The notes beneath the pieces are model-generated. The model was not told the DNA's origin, did not search any database, and saw nothing but the letters and a program-made list of their open reading frames with translations. From NCBI GenBank assembly GCA_027365485.1, contig DAHXNH010000104.1:1-33174 (forward strand): a stretch of 33,174 nucleotides of DNA. Direction: 5' to 3'. This document shows, piece by piece, positions 16,768-25,357 of the stretch (positions within the stretch are counted from its first letter, which is position 1; the number at the start of each line of letters is the position of its first letter). The DNA is from Clostridiales bacterium (GTDB taxonomy: Bacteria; Bacillota; Sulfobacillia; Sulfobacillales; Sulfobacillaceae). Position numbers and translations under genes: made by a program.

Positions 16768-16817
16768 GCCGCGTCGGTCCCCTTTATCTCCATCGTGTCC
16801 AGGCTGTCTTCCTGGGG

Positions 16818-19370
16818 TTATTCGAGGACCTCGGACGTCCCGTGACAGTTTCGATACTTCTCACCACTTCCACACCAACAGGGATCGTTCGCGCCGGGCG
16901 CATGGCTCGGACGCCCTCCCTGAATGACCTGAAACGGTCGCTCCCCTCCCGGAACACTGTCAGCTTCAGGCGTGCTGTCAACCACCTTAGCCACTGGCTG
17001 AGCCTCGCCCAACGACTCTTCCGACGCCATTTCAACGTGGAACAAAATCCGTACCACCTCTTCGCGCAGGCCGACTTTCATCTCTTCGTACATATTGTAG
17101 CCTTCGCGCTTATATTCCACCAAAGGATCGCGCTGACCATAGGCTCGAAGCCCGACCCCTTCGCGCAGCGCATCCATCGCATCCAAGTGTTCCATCCACT
17201 TAGAATCCAGCACTCTCAGCAAGACCATCCGTTCCAGTTCCCGCATGGCCTCCTGGCCCAATTCTTGCTCCTTGGCCTCATAGGCCAATTCACCGCGGTC
17301 TAAAAAGTCCTCGATTAATTCCTCGCGCGTCTTGCCATCCATGTCATCCAGACTAACACTGCCACGCGGCAGGTAGATGTCTTCCAACATCTCTAATAAG
17401 GGTTGCAGGTCCCACTCATCTGGGTGTAAATTGGCGGGACAGTGCGCCGAAACCACCGCTTCGATTTCTCCTTGCAAAAGATGCATGACATCGTCGCGCA
17501 AAGATTCTTTGGTCAAAATCTCACGCCGTTGCTTGTAAATCACCTCGCGCTGCAAGTTCATCACGTCATCATACTGAAGAACTTGCTTTCGCGCGTCAAA
17601 GTTGCGCCCTTCCACCTTTTTTTGCGCGGACTCAATCGCCCGGCTTAAGACCGGGGACTCGATGGGCTCGTCCTCATCCACACCCAATCGGTCCATTAAG
17701 GAGGCTAAAGTGTTGGCCGCAAAGAGTCGCAGGAAGTCATCCTCTAACGAGAGGTAAAAGCGCGAAGAGCCTGGGTCGCCTTGGCGGCCCGCACGGCCTC
17801 GCAACTGGTTGTCGATCCGTCGAGACTCGTGGCGTTCGGTACCGATGATGTGCAGTCCACCCATCTCCACTACCCCTTCGCCGAGCACAATGTCAGTACC
17901 TCGCCCAGCCATGTTGGTGGCGATGGTGACCGTTCCGGGCTCGCCAGCATGGGAGATAATCTCCGCCTCTTGTTCGTGATACTTGGCATTCAACACATTG
18001 TGAGGCACGTCCCCTTGTTTCAACAACTCGCTAATCCGTTCCGACTTCTCAATAGACACCGTGCCCACCAGCACCGGCCGCCGGCTCTTGTACAACTCTT
18101 CGATTTCGCGCACCACGGCCCGAAACTTCGCCGCCTCCGTCTTATAAACCACATCCGGGTAGTCTTTTCGAATCATGGGCTGGTTGGTGGGAATGACGAT
18201 CACGTCGAGTCCATAGATCTTTCGAAACTCTTCTTCTTCAGTCACCGCAGTCCCCGTCATCCCTGATAGTTTTTCGTACATGCGAAAGTAGTTCTGAAAC
18301 GTAATCGTCGCCAACGTCTGGGTCTCGTCAGCGATGGTCACTCCTTCTTTAGCTTCAATCGCTTGATGCAGTCCGTCCGAATAGCGACGGCCAAACATCA
18401 GTCGTCCGGTAAACTCATCGACAATGATAACCTCGCCGTCCTTGACCACATAGTCGCGATCACGTTTCATCAAGGCCGTCGCCTTCAATGCCTGGTTCAA
18501 ATAGTGAGACAAATCTATATGGGCATCATCGTAGAGGTTAGGCACTCCCAACATGCGCTCGACCTTGGCCACTCCGCGCTCCGTTGGACTCACTGCCTTC
18601 ATTTTCTCGTCGACGCTGTAGTCCACTTCATTTTTAAGATTGTTGGCGATGCGGGCAAAGGTGTAATAAAGCTCCGTAGGCCGATCCGCCTGCCCGGAGA
18701 TGATTAAAGGCGTTCGCGCTTCATCGACGAGGATCGAGTCCACCTCGTCAACGATGGCAAAGTAAAGGCCCCGCTGCACCATTTCATCCGTCGTCATGAC
18801 CATATTGTCACGCAAATAATCAAAACCAAACTCGTTGTTCGTCCCGTAGGTGATGTCAGCGGCATACGCCTTACGTCGATCCTCCGGTTCCAAATCATGT
18901 TGAATCAAGCCAACGGTTAGCCCTAAAAATTCGTACAACTGGCCCATCCACGACGAGTCGCGGCGGGCTAGATAATCATTGACGGTCACCACATGCACAC
19001 CACGCTCGAGCAACGCGTTTAAGTAGGCCGCCAGCGTCGCCACCAAGGTCTTACCTTCACCGGTGCGCATTTCCGCGATCCGCTTATCGTGCAACGCCAT
19101 GCCGCCGATCAACTGCACATCAAAATGGCGCATGCCCAACACGCGTTTTGAAGCTTCCCGCACCACTGCAAAGGCCTCGGGCAGCAAATCATCAATGCTT
19201 TCGCCCTGGGCCAGCCGAGCTCTAAACTCACCAGTTTTCGCCTGAAGGGCCTCATCGCTAAGCGTCTGCATCTCAGGTTCCAACCGATTGATCTCCACTA
19301 CCACACCGCGGTAGCGCCGTACCTCCCGCTCACTAAACCGATTCACCCATCCGGCCAACATTTTCAGCAC
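16818..19370 (-). CDS. secA: Protein translocase ATPase SecA
   Basis: 850 aa, the motor that pushes preproteins through SecYEG. Motifs in order: [20 protein letters not shown] (Walker A, near 100), [20 protein letters not shown] (Walker B), the preprotein cross-linking domain, [30 protein letters not shown], the helical scaffold, and a C-terminal zinc-binding [14 protein letters not shown] that binds SecB or phospholipids in other bacteria. The start may be GTG 19370 (GGAGG 9 nt upstream) or ATG 19361 three codons later. secA-prfB is a common neighbour pair in Firmicutes. Confidence 0.98.
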   Translation of the reverse strand: MLKMLAGWVNRFSEREVRRYRGVVVEINRLEPEMQTLSDEALQAKTGEFRARLAQGESIDDLLPEAFAVVREASKRVLGMRHFDVQLIGGMALHDKRIAEMRTGEGKTLVATLAAYLNALLERGVHVVTVNDYLARRDSSWMGQLYEFLGLTVGLIQHDLEPEDRRKAYAADITYGTNNEFGFDYLRDNMVMTTDEMVQRGLYFAIVDEVDSILVDEARTPLIISGQADRPTELYYTFARIANNLKNEVDYSVDEKMKAVSPTERGVAKVERMLGVPNLYDDAHIDLSHYLNQALKATALMKRDRDYVVKDGEVIIVDEFTGRLMFGRRYSDGLHQAIEAKEGVTIADETQTLATITFQNYFRMYEKLSGMTGTAVTEEEEFRKIYGLDVIVIPTNQPMIRKDYPDVVYKTEAAKFRAVVREIEELYKSRRPVLVGTVSIEKSERISELLKQGDVPHNVLNAKYHEQEAEIISHAGEPGTVTIATNMAGRGTDIVLGEGVVEMGGLHIIGTERHESRRIDNQLRGRAGRQGDPGSSRFYLSLEDDFLRLFAANTLASLMDRLGVDEDEPIESPVLSRAIESAQKKVEGRNFDARKQVLQYDDVMNLQREVIYKQRREILTKESLRDDVMHLLQGEIEAVVSAHCPANLHPDEWDLQPLLEMLEDIYLPRGSVSLDDMDGKTREELIEDFLDRGELAYEAKEQELGQEAMRELERMVLLRVLDSKWMEHLDAMDALREGVGLRAYGQRDPLVEYKREGYNMYEEMKVGLREEVVRILFHVEMASEESLGEAQPVAKVVDSTPEADSVPGGERPFQVIQGGRPSHAPGANDPCWCGSGEKYRNCHGTSEVLE

Positions 19371-19395
19371 CTAAGGCCGCCTCCCATATCATAAC

Positions 19396-19423
19396 GAAAA
19401 AGGAACCGGGATCGGTCCCTCCT
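19396..19423 (-). terminator. Terminator of the HD-GYP gene
   Basis: On the minus strand AGGAGGGA-CCGA-TCCC-GGT-TCCT forms an interrupted 8-bp stem followed by TTTTTC (19396-19400). It lies between the HD-GYP stop (19467) and the secA start (19370), so secA probably has its own promoter nearby or reads through. Confidence 0.6.
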
Positions 19424-19466
19424 GCTCCACCTGTATTAGAAATTTTAACATGCCCGGGGGCAGGCT

Positions 19467-20768
19467 TCAACCGGGATGAAACGTTCCAGGGGGCGGAGGG
19501 CTCTCACGGCTATCAAACTTTGAGCCTTCCGCCAGCGCTAAGTTGGTGGTTTTGGCCAGATCCAAAAAGGCGTCGACGATCGCTGGATCGAACTGAGTCC
19601 CAGCGCCGAGAGAGATTTCTCGGACCGCAATTTGATGAGCCAGGGCGGCGCGATACGGGCGCGTGGAGGTCATCGCATCATAGGTGTCGACCACGGAAAT
19701 AATTCGCGTTTCCAGGGGAATTTCCTCGCCCTTGAGACGAAAAGGATATCCCGAGCCATCAAAGCGTTCATGGTGATAGACTGCGCCGTTTCGCACGCAG
19801 CCTAAGAGTTCTAAGGTCTCCAAGATTTCGCCGCCAAGCGTAGGGTGCCGTTGCATGACTAAAATTTCCTCAATTTGAAGCCCCGATGGCTTTTTCAAAA
19901 TATCATCGGGCATACCGACCTTGCCAATATCATGAAGACGCCCTGCCTGTTCAATGAGCTCCGCTCGCTCTTCCGAAAGTCCCATATGCCGGGCCAACAG
20001 TTTTGCGTAATGCCCGACGCGCATCGAATGTCCATAGGTATATTCATCTTTCGCCTGAAGACTCGTCAACATCGCTTGCACGCTCAGCGCATACATGCGC
20101 CTAATGCGCAGCAACAACACATAGATCCAGCGCGATAAGGCCAAGGGCACCAAGAAAATGAATTCGGGCCAGGGCCCACCAATCCGATACACCACCACCA
20201 TCAAAAAGACCAAAGGCATCATGACGAAGTAACTTATGCCCATCCAAGAATAATACCTATGCCACACTTTATATATATTCTCGTGCTGACGAAGTGCGAT
20301 AGCAGCAACTACCAAAACCAAGTTGCCTACATAGGCTATTACACACGCCACTACAACGGGTAAAATGATTGCGGCATGTAAGCTTCGCACGTTACCGCCC
20401 AGCCAATAAAAAGCGGCACCGGCGCTCCAGCCTGCCAACCCCATCTGAGCTCGATTGAACAGTACCGACGGCCACTTAACCTGCCCTGTAAGTTGGCGGC
20501 GATTCAACGTCCCGATAATCCCTATCCACAACCCTGCCGTTGGCCCAAGAACGATAGCCGAAGCTACCAGTACCGGTATTTCAACCCCAATGGTCCCGTT
20601 GCCTCTTGGCAACACGACCGGGAAAAAAGCCGCAATAAATACCGCGCCTAAGAAAAGGAATAGATCCCCATGTACCCATGAAACGCCCAACCCAAGACTA
20701 CGAACAAGTAGTACCAAGGCAACCAACTCAACTAAAGTCATATAGATTATTAAACGCCTCGGATACAT
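19467..20768 (-). CDS. Membrane-anchored HD-GYP protein (cyclic-di-GMP phosphodiesterase)
   Basis: 433 aa. About 6-7 hydrophobic segments (about 8-220) form a membrane input domain, followed by an HD-GYP output domain (about 235-410) with LHDIGK, HPTLGGEIL, HHERFDGSGYP and DTYDAMTSTRPYR. HD-GYP enzymes hydrolyse cyclic di-GMP. All metal-binding and GYP residues look intact, so it should be active. A Pro-rich tail ends the protein (ESPPPPGTFHPG). The ATG at 20768 has AAAGGA 10 nt upstream; the closer GGAGG would be only 1 nt away. A terminator follows. What the membrane part senses is unknown. Confidence 0.92.
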   Translation of the reverse strand: MYPRRLIIYMTLVELVALVLLVRSLGLGVSWVHGDLFLFLGAVFIAAFFPVVLPRGNGTIGVEIPVLVASAIVLGPTAGLWIGIIGTLNRRQLTGQVKWPSVLFNRAQMGLAGWSAGAAFYWLGGNVRSLHAAIILPVVVACVIAYVGNLVLVVAAIALRQHENIYKVWHRYYSWMGISYFVMMPLVFLMVVVYRIGGPWPEFIFLVPLALSRWIYVLLLRIRRMYALSVQAMLTSLQAKDEYTYGHSMRVGHYAKLLARHMGLSEERAELIEQAGRLHDIGKVGMPDDILKKPSGLQIEEILVMQRHPTLGGEILETLELLGCVRNGAVYHHERFDGSGYPFRLKGEEIPLETRIISVVDTYDAMTSTRPYRAALAHQIAVREISLGAGTQFDPAIVDAFLDLAKTTNLALAEGSKFDSRESPPPPGTFHPG

Positions 20769-21004
20769 GCCTCCACGATCCTTTCTCCGGTGCCATCTCT
20801 GATCTATATAGTAGTTATTCGGTCGGACTCCATGGCGATTACTCGAACTGAGTGCCTGATCCTAACACAATTAGGCTCAATATACGACGCACCAGATCCT
20901 TCATTTCGGCAAATACTCCACTCGTATTTGCCCACGGCGCCTTTCGCTCGAACGCGCCGCCTGTTTTCGCTCAGGATCCATGGAACCGGCCGAATCTTTG
21001 GGAA

Positions 21005-21670
21005 TTAGTCAGGCTTTCCTCCGGTGTAAAGAACCACCCGCCGATTCACGGCATCTAAGGTCGCCCGCACAACGGTCTCCTCCAACACGCTGTGAACAAT
21101 GGCACTACCCGTCATCAACTCATTCTTGCCAAATCGAATCATTGCCACGACCACCAGGCGTTCTGACTGAGTAATAACCGCAGCGTCCAAGAAAGCTAAG
21201 ATTGGGCCTCCCAGCGCTCGATTGACCGCGGCCACAGTCGCTTCAGCCAAGACGTCGGTGGCGATGCCTCCCACCTCTCGCCCTTCGAACACCACCGTCC
21301 CTCTGCCCAGGCGGCACTTGCCTTCCAAGGCATTGCCCGCTCGCACCAGCGAATAGCCGAAAATCTTCAGACGATGACCGCCCTGGTTCCCATCGTCGAC
21401 GGGGGCAATTTGCACGATAGTGACCATTTCCGGAGTGACCTCGGTCCATCCCATGTTCCTCAATAAAGAAACCACTTGACGAACCATCTGCCGCGGGGTA
21501 GAAATGGCTTGCGCCACCACATGCACACGCGGTTCTTGCTCTTCTTCTTGGTATACCTGAGCCGACATCACACCAGGCATTCGTAAGACCATGCGCTCAT
21601 ATTCCTGGAACGACGGCACCAGATACACCCGCTTCTTTGAAATTTTACTAATACAGATTCTGAAGACCAC
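21005..21670 (-). CDS. Conserved protein of unknown function with duplicated C-terminal domain
   Basis: 221 aa, no signal or membrane segment. Residues 18-90 form an ACT-like unit (VPSFQEYERMVLRMPGVMSAQVY ... RQMVRQVVSLLRNMGW, then VTIVQI), recalling unnamed Firmicutes proteins that read 'PKQIVRDIQSLL ... ISIAQ'. Residues 100-152 and 158-211 are internal repeats of about 53 residues: strand, strand, then a helix, EATVAAVNRAL in the first and RATLDAVNRRV in the second. I infer a dimer or ligand-binding role but no function is known. The frame begins at GTG 21670, but AAGGAG lies about 20 nt away and the true start may be an internal GTG. It lies between hpf and the HD-GYP gene. Confidence 0.7.
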   Translation of the reverse strand: MVFRICISKISKKRVYLVPSFQEYERMVLRMPGVMSAQVYQEEEQEPRVHVVAQAISTPRQMVRQVVSLLRNMGWTEVTPEMVTIVQIAPVDDGNQGGHRLKIFGYSLVRAGNALEGKCRLGRGTVVFEGREVGGIATDVLAEATVAAVNRALGGPILAFLDAAVITQSERLVVVAMIRFGKNELMTGSAIVHSVLEETVVRATLDAVNRRVVLYTGGKPD

Positions 21671-21759
21671 TTTCGACGAAATGCACCAATCTCCTTCTTC
21701 AAAACCTTAACTTTTTTCGACCCTATTCTCGTAAGACATATTACCTCTAGACAAGGCGT

Positions 21760-21794
21760 AAAAAGAAAGAACCCTCGGTGACGTGCCGTCCACC
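21760..21794 (-). terminator. Possible terminator of hpf
   Basis: On the minus strand GGTG(G)ACG-GCA-CGTCACC forms a 7-bp stem with one bulge, then GAGGGTTCTTTC and TTTTT. The T-run starts some distance from the stem, so the call is tentative. Confidence 0.35.
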
Positions 21795-21850
21795 TGAGAG
21801 CTCTTAAAAAGCCTATGGGTATAAGGGTTGCGTGGCCAGAAGAAGCCCGC

Positions 21851-22375
21851 TTACCTCGGTTCCAACAACCCGTAGCTGCCATCCCGACGCCGATACAGGA
21901 CATTGGTGCTGTCGGTCTCGCCATTGGCAAACACAAAAAAATCGTGTCCTAAAAGGTCCATTTGCATCAAAGCCTCGTCCAAACTCATCGGCTTTCGCGG
22001 AAAGGTCTTTTTCCTAACCAAATCCGCGGCCGAGACCTCTTCAGCCAACTCGACTGCTGGCGGCGGATTCCCATGGCCCCCGTGGTATCGGTGCATTCGG
22101 GTCTTAAACTTCGTAAACTGGTGCTCCAATTTGTCTGTCACCCGATCAATGGATCCGTACATGTCCTGCGTCGATTCTTCCCCCCGCAGCAGCATGCCGC
22201 CTTCGAGAGGAATGGTGACCTCAATGATCTGACGATCTTTCTCAATACTTAGCACGGCCGTAGCGACGGCATTTTGGTGATCCAGGAACTTATTCAACTT
22301 AGACAATTTGCGGGTGACGTGATCTCGAAGTGCCGACGTGACCTCTAAGTTCTTACCGCGTACCACTATGTCCAT
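21851..22375 (-). CDS. hpf: Ribosome hibernation promoting factor, long form
   Basis: 174 aa, the length of long HPF, which dimerises 70S ribosomes into inactive 100S particles in stationary phase. The N-terminal HPF/YfiA domain (1-100) starts MDIVVRGKNLEVTSALRDHV and has conserved KLSKLNKFLDHQN; a linker follows (about 100-118); the C-terminal dimerisation domain (about 118-174) has VRKKTFPRKPMSLDEALMQM, then LLGHDFFVFANGET and VLYRRRDGSYGLLEP. The ATG has AAGGGAGCG about 10 nt upstream. An extended -10 promoter precedes it. Confidence 0.96.
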   Translation of the reverse strand: MDIVVRGKNLEVTSALRDHVTRKLSKLNKFLDHQNAVATAVLSIEKDRQIIEVTIPLEGGMLLRGEESTQDMYGSIDRVTDKLEHQFTKFKTRMHRYHGGHGNPPPAVELAEEVSAADLVRKKTFPRKPMSLDEALMQMDLLGHDFFVFANGETDSTNVLYRRRDGSYGLLEPR

Positions 22376-22424
22376 CGCTGGATCGCTCCCTTGGAATCAT
22401 TGTCCACGCTATCTTTACCGTTCT

Positions 22425-22433
22425 AGTATAGCA
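22425..22433 (-). promoter_or_regulatory. Extended -10 promoter of hpf
   Basis: Minus-strand TGC-TATACT (22433-22425) is an extended -10 (TGnTATAAT type), with a start expected near 22418, giving a 43-nt leader. No good -35 is present. A palindrome GCACCGGTGC (22431-22440) covers the spacer and could be an operator. Confidence 0.5.
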
Positions 22434-22474
22434 CCGGTGCCATGACGCTTCGAATGCTATCCACGCAAAACACA

Positions 22475-22500
22475 AAGAGAACCGGAAAACCGGTTCTCTT
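22475..22500 (-). terminator. Terminator of the cold-shock gene
   Basis: AAGAGAACCGG (22475-22485), loop AAAA, CCGGTTCTCTT (22490-22500): an 11-bp perfect stem. On the minus strand it is followed by TGTGTTTTGC. It lies 24 bp past the csp stop and separates it from hpf. Confidence 0.75.
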
Positions 22501-22523
22501 GAATGTCGGATGGTTGGTGCGAA

Positions 22524-22721
22524 TTAGAGTCGGACTACATTGGCGGCTTGCGGACCGCGGTCTCCCTCAACCACATCAAATTCGACACGCTCGCCCTCGT
22601 TGAGCGTACGGAAACCTTCGCCATTTATGGCGCTGTAGTGCACAAAGACATCACCGCCGTCTTCTCGCTCCAAAAAGCCGTAACCCTTTTCCGCACTAAA
22701 CCACTTGACTCTTCCGGTCAT
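22524..22721 (-). CDS. Cold-shock protein (CspA/CspB family)
   Basis: 65 aa from ATG 22721, starting [20 protein letters not shown], which is the canonical CSD start; the frame runs further upstream but those 29 residues are unrelated leader. RNP1 (KGYGFLERE) and RNP2 (DVFVHYSAI) are intact, and the protein ends QAANVVRL. It binds single-stranded RNA and DNA as a chaperone. The SD is AAGGGGG about 12 nt upstream. A near-consensus promoter lies 55-83 bp upstream of the ATG. csp paralogues cannot be told apart from this window. Confidence 0.95.
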   Translation of the reverse strand: MTGRVKWFSAEKGYGFLEREDGGDVFVHYSAINGEGFRTLNEGERVEFDVVEGDRGPQAANVVRL

Positions 22722-22775
22722 GCTTAAATATATCCCCCTTCGTAAAGCACCCCAACTTCTGGGATTACCTTTGAC

Positions 22776-22804
22776 AATATAGCATCCACCGTCTAAAAAG
22801 TCAA
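22776..22804 (-). promoter_or_regulatory. Promoter of the cold-shock gene
   Basis: Minus-strand TTGACT (22799-22804), 17-bp spacer, TATATT (22776-22781). The start is expected near 22769, giving a 47-nt 5' leader that contains a small CCCA-GAAG-TTGGG hairpin. Confidence 0.85.
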
Positions 22805-22846
22805 ACATAATCCGCGCTTTTTACAAGGATATTTTTCGTTCTCATC

Positions 22847-22876
22847 TGTGGATAATGGGGATAAGTCTGTTGATAA
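22847..22876. promoter_or_regulatory. Cluster of three DnaA-box-like 9-mers
   Basis: TGTGGATAA (22847-22855) is a perfect DnaA box (TTATCCACA on the other strand). TGGGGATAA (22856-22864) and TGTTGATAA (22868-22876) each differ by one base. All three face the same way within 30 bp. They are followed by GAAAATC-AAC-GATTTTC (22880-22896). This is about 43 bp upstream of the csp -35 box. It is not an origin, as dnaA, dnaN and an AT-rich unwinding tract are absent. Confidence 0.6.
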
Positions 22877-22986
22877 CAAGAAAATCAACGATTTTCGATG
22901 GGGATAGCCCATCCCAATCGAGAATGAAGCGTCGAACAACACGGAGGAATCTCCAAGGCCCGGACCCACGGTCTCAACCCCATAGG

Positions 22987-23016
22987 GAGACCGAAGGCTT
23001 GGCTCCCTTCGGTCTC
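22987..23016 (-). terminator. Hairpin after metK, possible terminator
   Basis: GAGACCGAAGG (22987-22997) pairs perfectly with CCTTCGGTCTC (23006-23016), 8-nt loop, 34 bp past the metK stop. No T-run follows on the minus strand, so termination would be weak or need Rho. Confidence 0.45.
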
Positions 23017-23050
23017 TTCGTGGTGCCCCCAGCGCTCCCTCATCATCGAG

Positions 23051-24238
23051 TTAGGAGGCGCCTGCCAAGGCTTTCAGGATGTCCACCCGGTCGGTTTGCT
23101 CCCACGGCAGGTCAACGTCCGTCCGGCCAAAGTGTCCATAAGCAGCGGTCTTCAAGTAAATCGGCCGGGCCAGATCCAGCGCCCGAATAATGGCCAAAGG
23201 GCGAAGGTCGAACACCCGATCTACCAGGCGCGCCAACTCGGCGTCCGAAATTTTTCCGGTACCGAAGCTATCGACCATAATCGAGAGCGGGCGAGCCACG
23301 CCGATAGCATACGCAATTTGAATCTCAGCGCGGTCAGCCAACCCCGCAGCGACTAAGTTTTTTGCCACCCACCGGGCTGCATAAGAAGCCGATCGATCCA
23401 CTTTGGTCGGATCTTTGCCTGAAAACGCCCCTCCACCATGGCGGGCATACCCGCCGTAGGTATCCACAATAATTTTTCGACCGGTCAGCCCCGAGTCTCC
23501 TCGCGGTCCTCCAATCACAAACCGCCCGGTGGGATTAATCAGCACCCGAATTTTAGGGTGCCACCACGCTCCCAGGGTGGGTTTAATAATCGTGTCCATC
23601 AGACCGTGAGTAATCTCGTCGATGTCGGCCTCGGGACGATGCTGTGTAGAGATCAACACGGTTTCTACCGCCTCAGGGCGTCCATCGCGATACTGCACGG
23701 TCACCTGGGTCTTGCCGTCGGGCCACAAAAACGGTAGGAGTTCCTGTTGGCGAGCCCCATCTAACGATCGAGCCAGCCCGTGCGCTAAACTAATCGGTAG
23801 CGGCATCAACTCTGGGGTTTCATTGCAGGCAAAGCCAAAGACCATGCCTTGGTCGCCTGCCCCGATCCGATCCAGTTCTTCTTCGTCGCCCGCTCGACGC
23901 TCGAACGCCTCATCGACTCCCTGGGCAATGTCCGCAGACTGTTCGTCAATCGATGTGATGACCGCAACGGTATCGGCATCAAAACCCATCTTTGCTCGGG
24001 TATAGCCAATGTCGCGGATCGTTTCGCGCACCGTGCGCGCAATATCTACATAACAACCCGTCGTAATTTCTCCCACCACCAAGGCTAAGCCCGTGGTCAC
24101 TACCGTCTCTGCCGCCACTCGGGCGGACGCGTCTTGGCTTAAAATGCTGTCGAGAATCGCGTCTGAAATTTGATCCGCCACTTTATCTGGATGACCTCGG
24201 GTCACCGACTCTGAAGTAAACTTAAAATCTTTGCCCAC
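23051..24238 (-). CDS. metK: S-adenosylmethionine synthetase
   Basis: 395 aa. It makes SAM from methionine and ATP. Signature regions are complete: [20 protein letters not shown] near the start, [16 protein letters not shown] (115-135), [20 protein letters not shown], the second signature [20 protein letters not shown], and [16 protein letters not shown] 24238 was chosen because GGGGGTGA lies upstream with 5-8 nt spacing; GTG 24247 would put the SD on top of the start codon. A strong promoter and a leader of about 120 nt precede it. The leader has short hairpins but no recognisable SAM-I riboswitch core. Confidence 0.96.
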   Translation of the reverse strand: MGKDFKFTSESVTRGHPDKVADQISDAILDSILSQDASARVAAETVVTTGLALVVGEITTGCYVDIARTVRETIRDIGYTRAKMGFDADTVAVITSIDEQSADIAQGVDEAFERRAGDEEELDRIGAGDQGMVFGFACNETPELMPLPISLAHGLARSLDGARQQELLPFLWPDGKTQVTVQYRDGRPEAVETVLISTQHRPEADIDEITHGLMDTIIKPTLGAWWHPKIRVLINPTGRFVIGGPRGDSGLTGRKIIVDTYGGYARHGGGAFSGKDPTKVDRSASYAARWVAKNLVAAGLADRAEIQIAYAIGVARPLSIMVDSFGTGKISDAELARLVDRVFDLRPLAIIRALDLARPIYLKTAAYGHFGRTDVDLPWEQTDRVDILKALAGAS

Positions 24239-24359
24239 TTGGGTCACCCCCGACCAACAAAAGTCGCTTCCCTCAGTTCCCCGGGGAGCGTCCAGCGCTT
24301 AACATCACACGGTGTCAACAGGGTCTTGCTTGGCCAATCCATACGAGGGACAAATATCC

Positions 24360-24408
24360 AAAAAAGTATAAAGGAGGGCCCCCCATCTGTCAATGCAGGG
24401 GAGCCCTC
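24360..24408 (-). terminator. Terminator of the dpp operon, overlapping the metK promoter
   Basis: On the minus strand GAGGGCTCCCC (24408-24398) pairs with GGGGGGCCCTC (24384-24374), one wobble pair, followed by CTTTATACTTTTTT. The 13-nt loop (24385-24397) contains the TTGACA of metK and the 3' arm lies in its spacer, so one DNA segment ends one unit and starts the next. Confidence 0.75.
24365..24393 (-). promoter_or_regulatory. metK promoter
   Basis: Minus-strand TTGACA (24388-24393), 17-bp spacer, TATACT (24365-24370): a near-perfect sigma-A promoter. The start is expected near 24358, leaving about 120 nt of leader. Confidence 0.9.
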
Positions 24409-24466
24409 GGACAAGGCCGCAATCTCACTTGCTTCCTCTGCCCTGACCTAGGCCTAGATCCGCGTG

Positions 24467-25354
24467 CTAGGCCTGGCGAGCGGTCATCGGGTTGAGATAA
24501 CGGTAACTGAGATCAATGATCAGATTCAAGATTAACACCATCAGCGCCAAGAGAAAGAACGCCAATTCGGTGTTGCTTTGCCCATAGGGCGTCCCCACCC
24601 CGCCCGACAATCCCCCACCGAGCATAGTGGTCAGCCCAGGAATTTGAAAAATCAACTCGATGACCAGCATATTGTTGACCAACATCGCCGCCTGCGGTCC
24701 GAAGAACGTGACCGTGGCCACCACCGAGGGTCGCAACGCATGGCGAAGCAACACCGCCCATTCGGGTAGCCCGCGCGCCCGAGCATGCACGATATAGTGC
24801 TGTTGGAGCACCTCGGTCATCCCTGCCTGCATAAATTTGGCCATATAGCCCACATTGCCCGCCGCCAACGCCACGGTCGGCAAGACCACACTGGCCGGTG
24901 AATTCCACCCGCTAATCGGGAACCAGTGCCAGAGGGTGGCGAAAAAGAACAACAAGCCCACTGCCATCACGTAGGGCGGAATGCCCTGCGCGGTCAAGGT
25001 CCCCACGGTGCCGACATGGCGCAACCAATGGCGATTGTGAATCGCGGCATAGGTCCCAAGTGGAACCGCCACCAACGCGGCCAGAAAGATCGAACCAAAG
25101 ATGAGGATGAGCGAACTCGTAACCGCGGTCTGGAACACGCCGTTGGGATAATTAAAGTCCAGGGGAATGTCACGCTCTGCCTGGCCAATATAGCGGGCCA
25201 AGGCCAAAATGCCATGGGGCGGCACCGGCGCGCCCGGATAGTGTGGCCCCTCAAGACTGCTGTAAAAGACGATGAGTGCGGCCACAGCCACTACCGCAAC
25301 CAACACCAGCGCCATCCCCAACAGCCGGTAGCCGAGATATACGTACCACTTCAT
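24467..25354 (-). CDS. ABC transporter permease (DppB/OppB family)
   Basis: 295 aa with six membrane segments: an N-terminal helix (about 8-30), a periplasmic-side loop, then five helices from about 75. The EAA-type coupling motif (ARARGLPEWAVLLRHALRPS, about 190-210) contacts the ATPase. It is the last gene of the operon, beginning 3 nt after the dppF stop with GGAGG in the junction. Its mate permease is the first gene. Substrate is unknown: peptides, nickel or other oligomers are possible. An inverted repeat AGGCCTAG/CTAGGCCT (24450-24474) covers its stop codon. Confidence 0.93.
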   Translation of the reverse strand: MKWYVYLGYRLLGMALVLVAVVAVAALIVFYSSLEGPHYPGAPVPPHGILALARYIGQAERDIPLDFNYPNGVFQTAVTSSLILIFGSIFLAALVAVPLGTYAAIHNRHWLRHVGTVGTLTAQGIPPYVMAVGLLFFFATLWHWFPISGWNSPASVVLPTVALAAGNVGYMAKFMQAGMTEVLQQHYIVHARARGLPEWAVLLRHALRPSVVATVTFFGPQAAMLVNNMLVIELIFQIPGLTTMLGGGLSGGVGTPYGQSNTELAFFLLALMVLILNLIIDLSYRYLNPMTARQA

Positions 25355-25357
25355 CGC

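Noticed and set aside
22847-22876. Replication origin
   Set aside because: Only three boxes and no dnaA, dnaN or AT-rich unwinding region nearby.
24239-24358. SAM riboswitch in the metK leader
   Set aside because: The leader has small hairpins but no SAM-I core or other SAM class consensus that I can recognise. A covariance search (Infernal against SAM, SAM-III, SAM-IV) would settle it.
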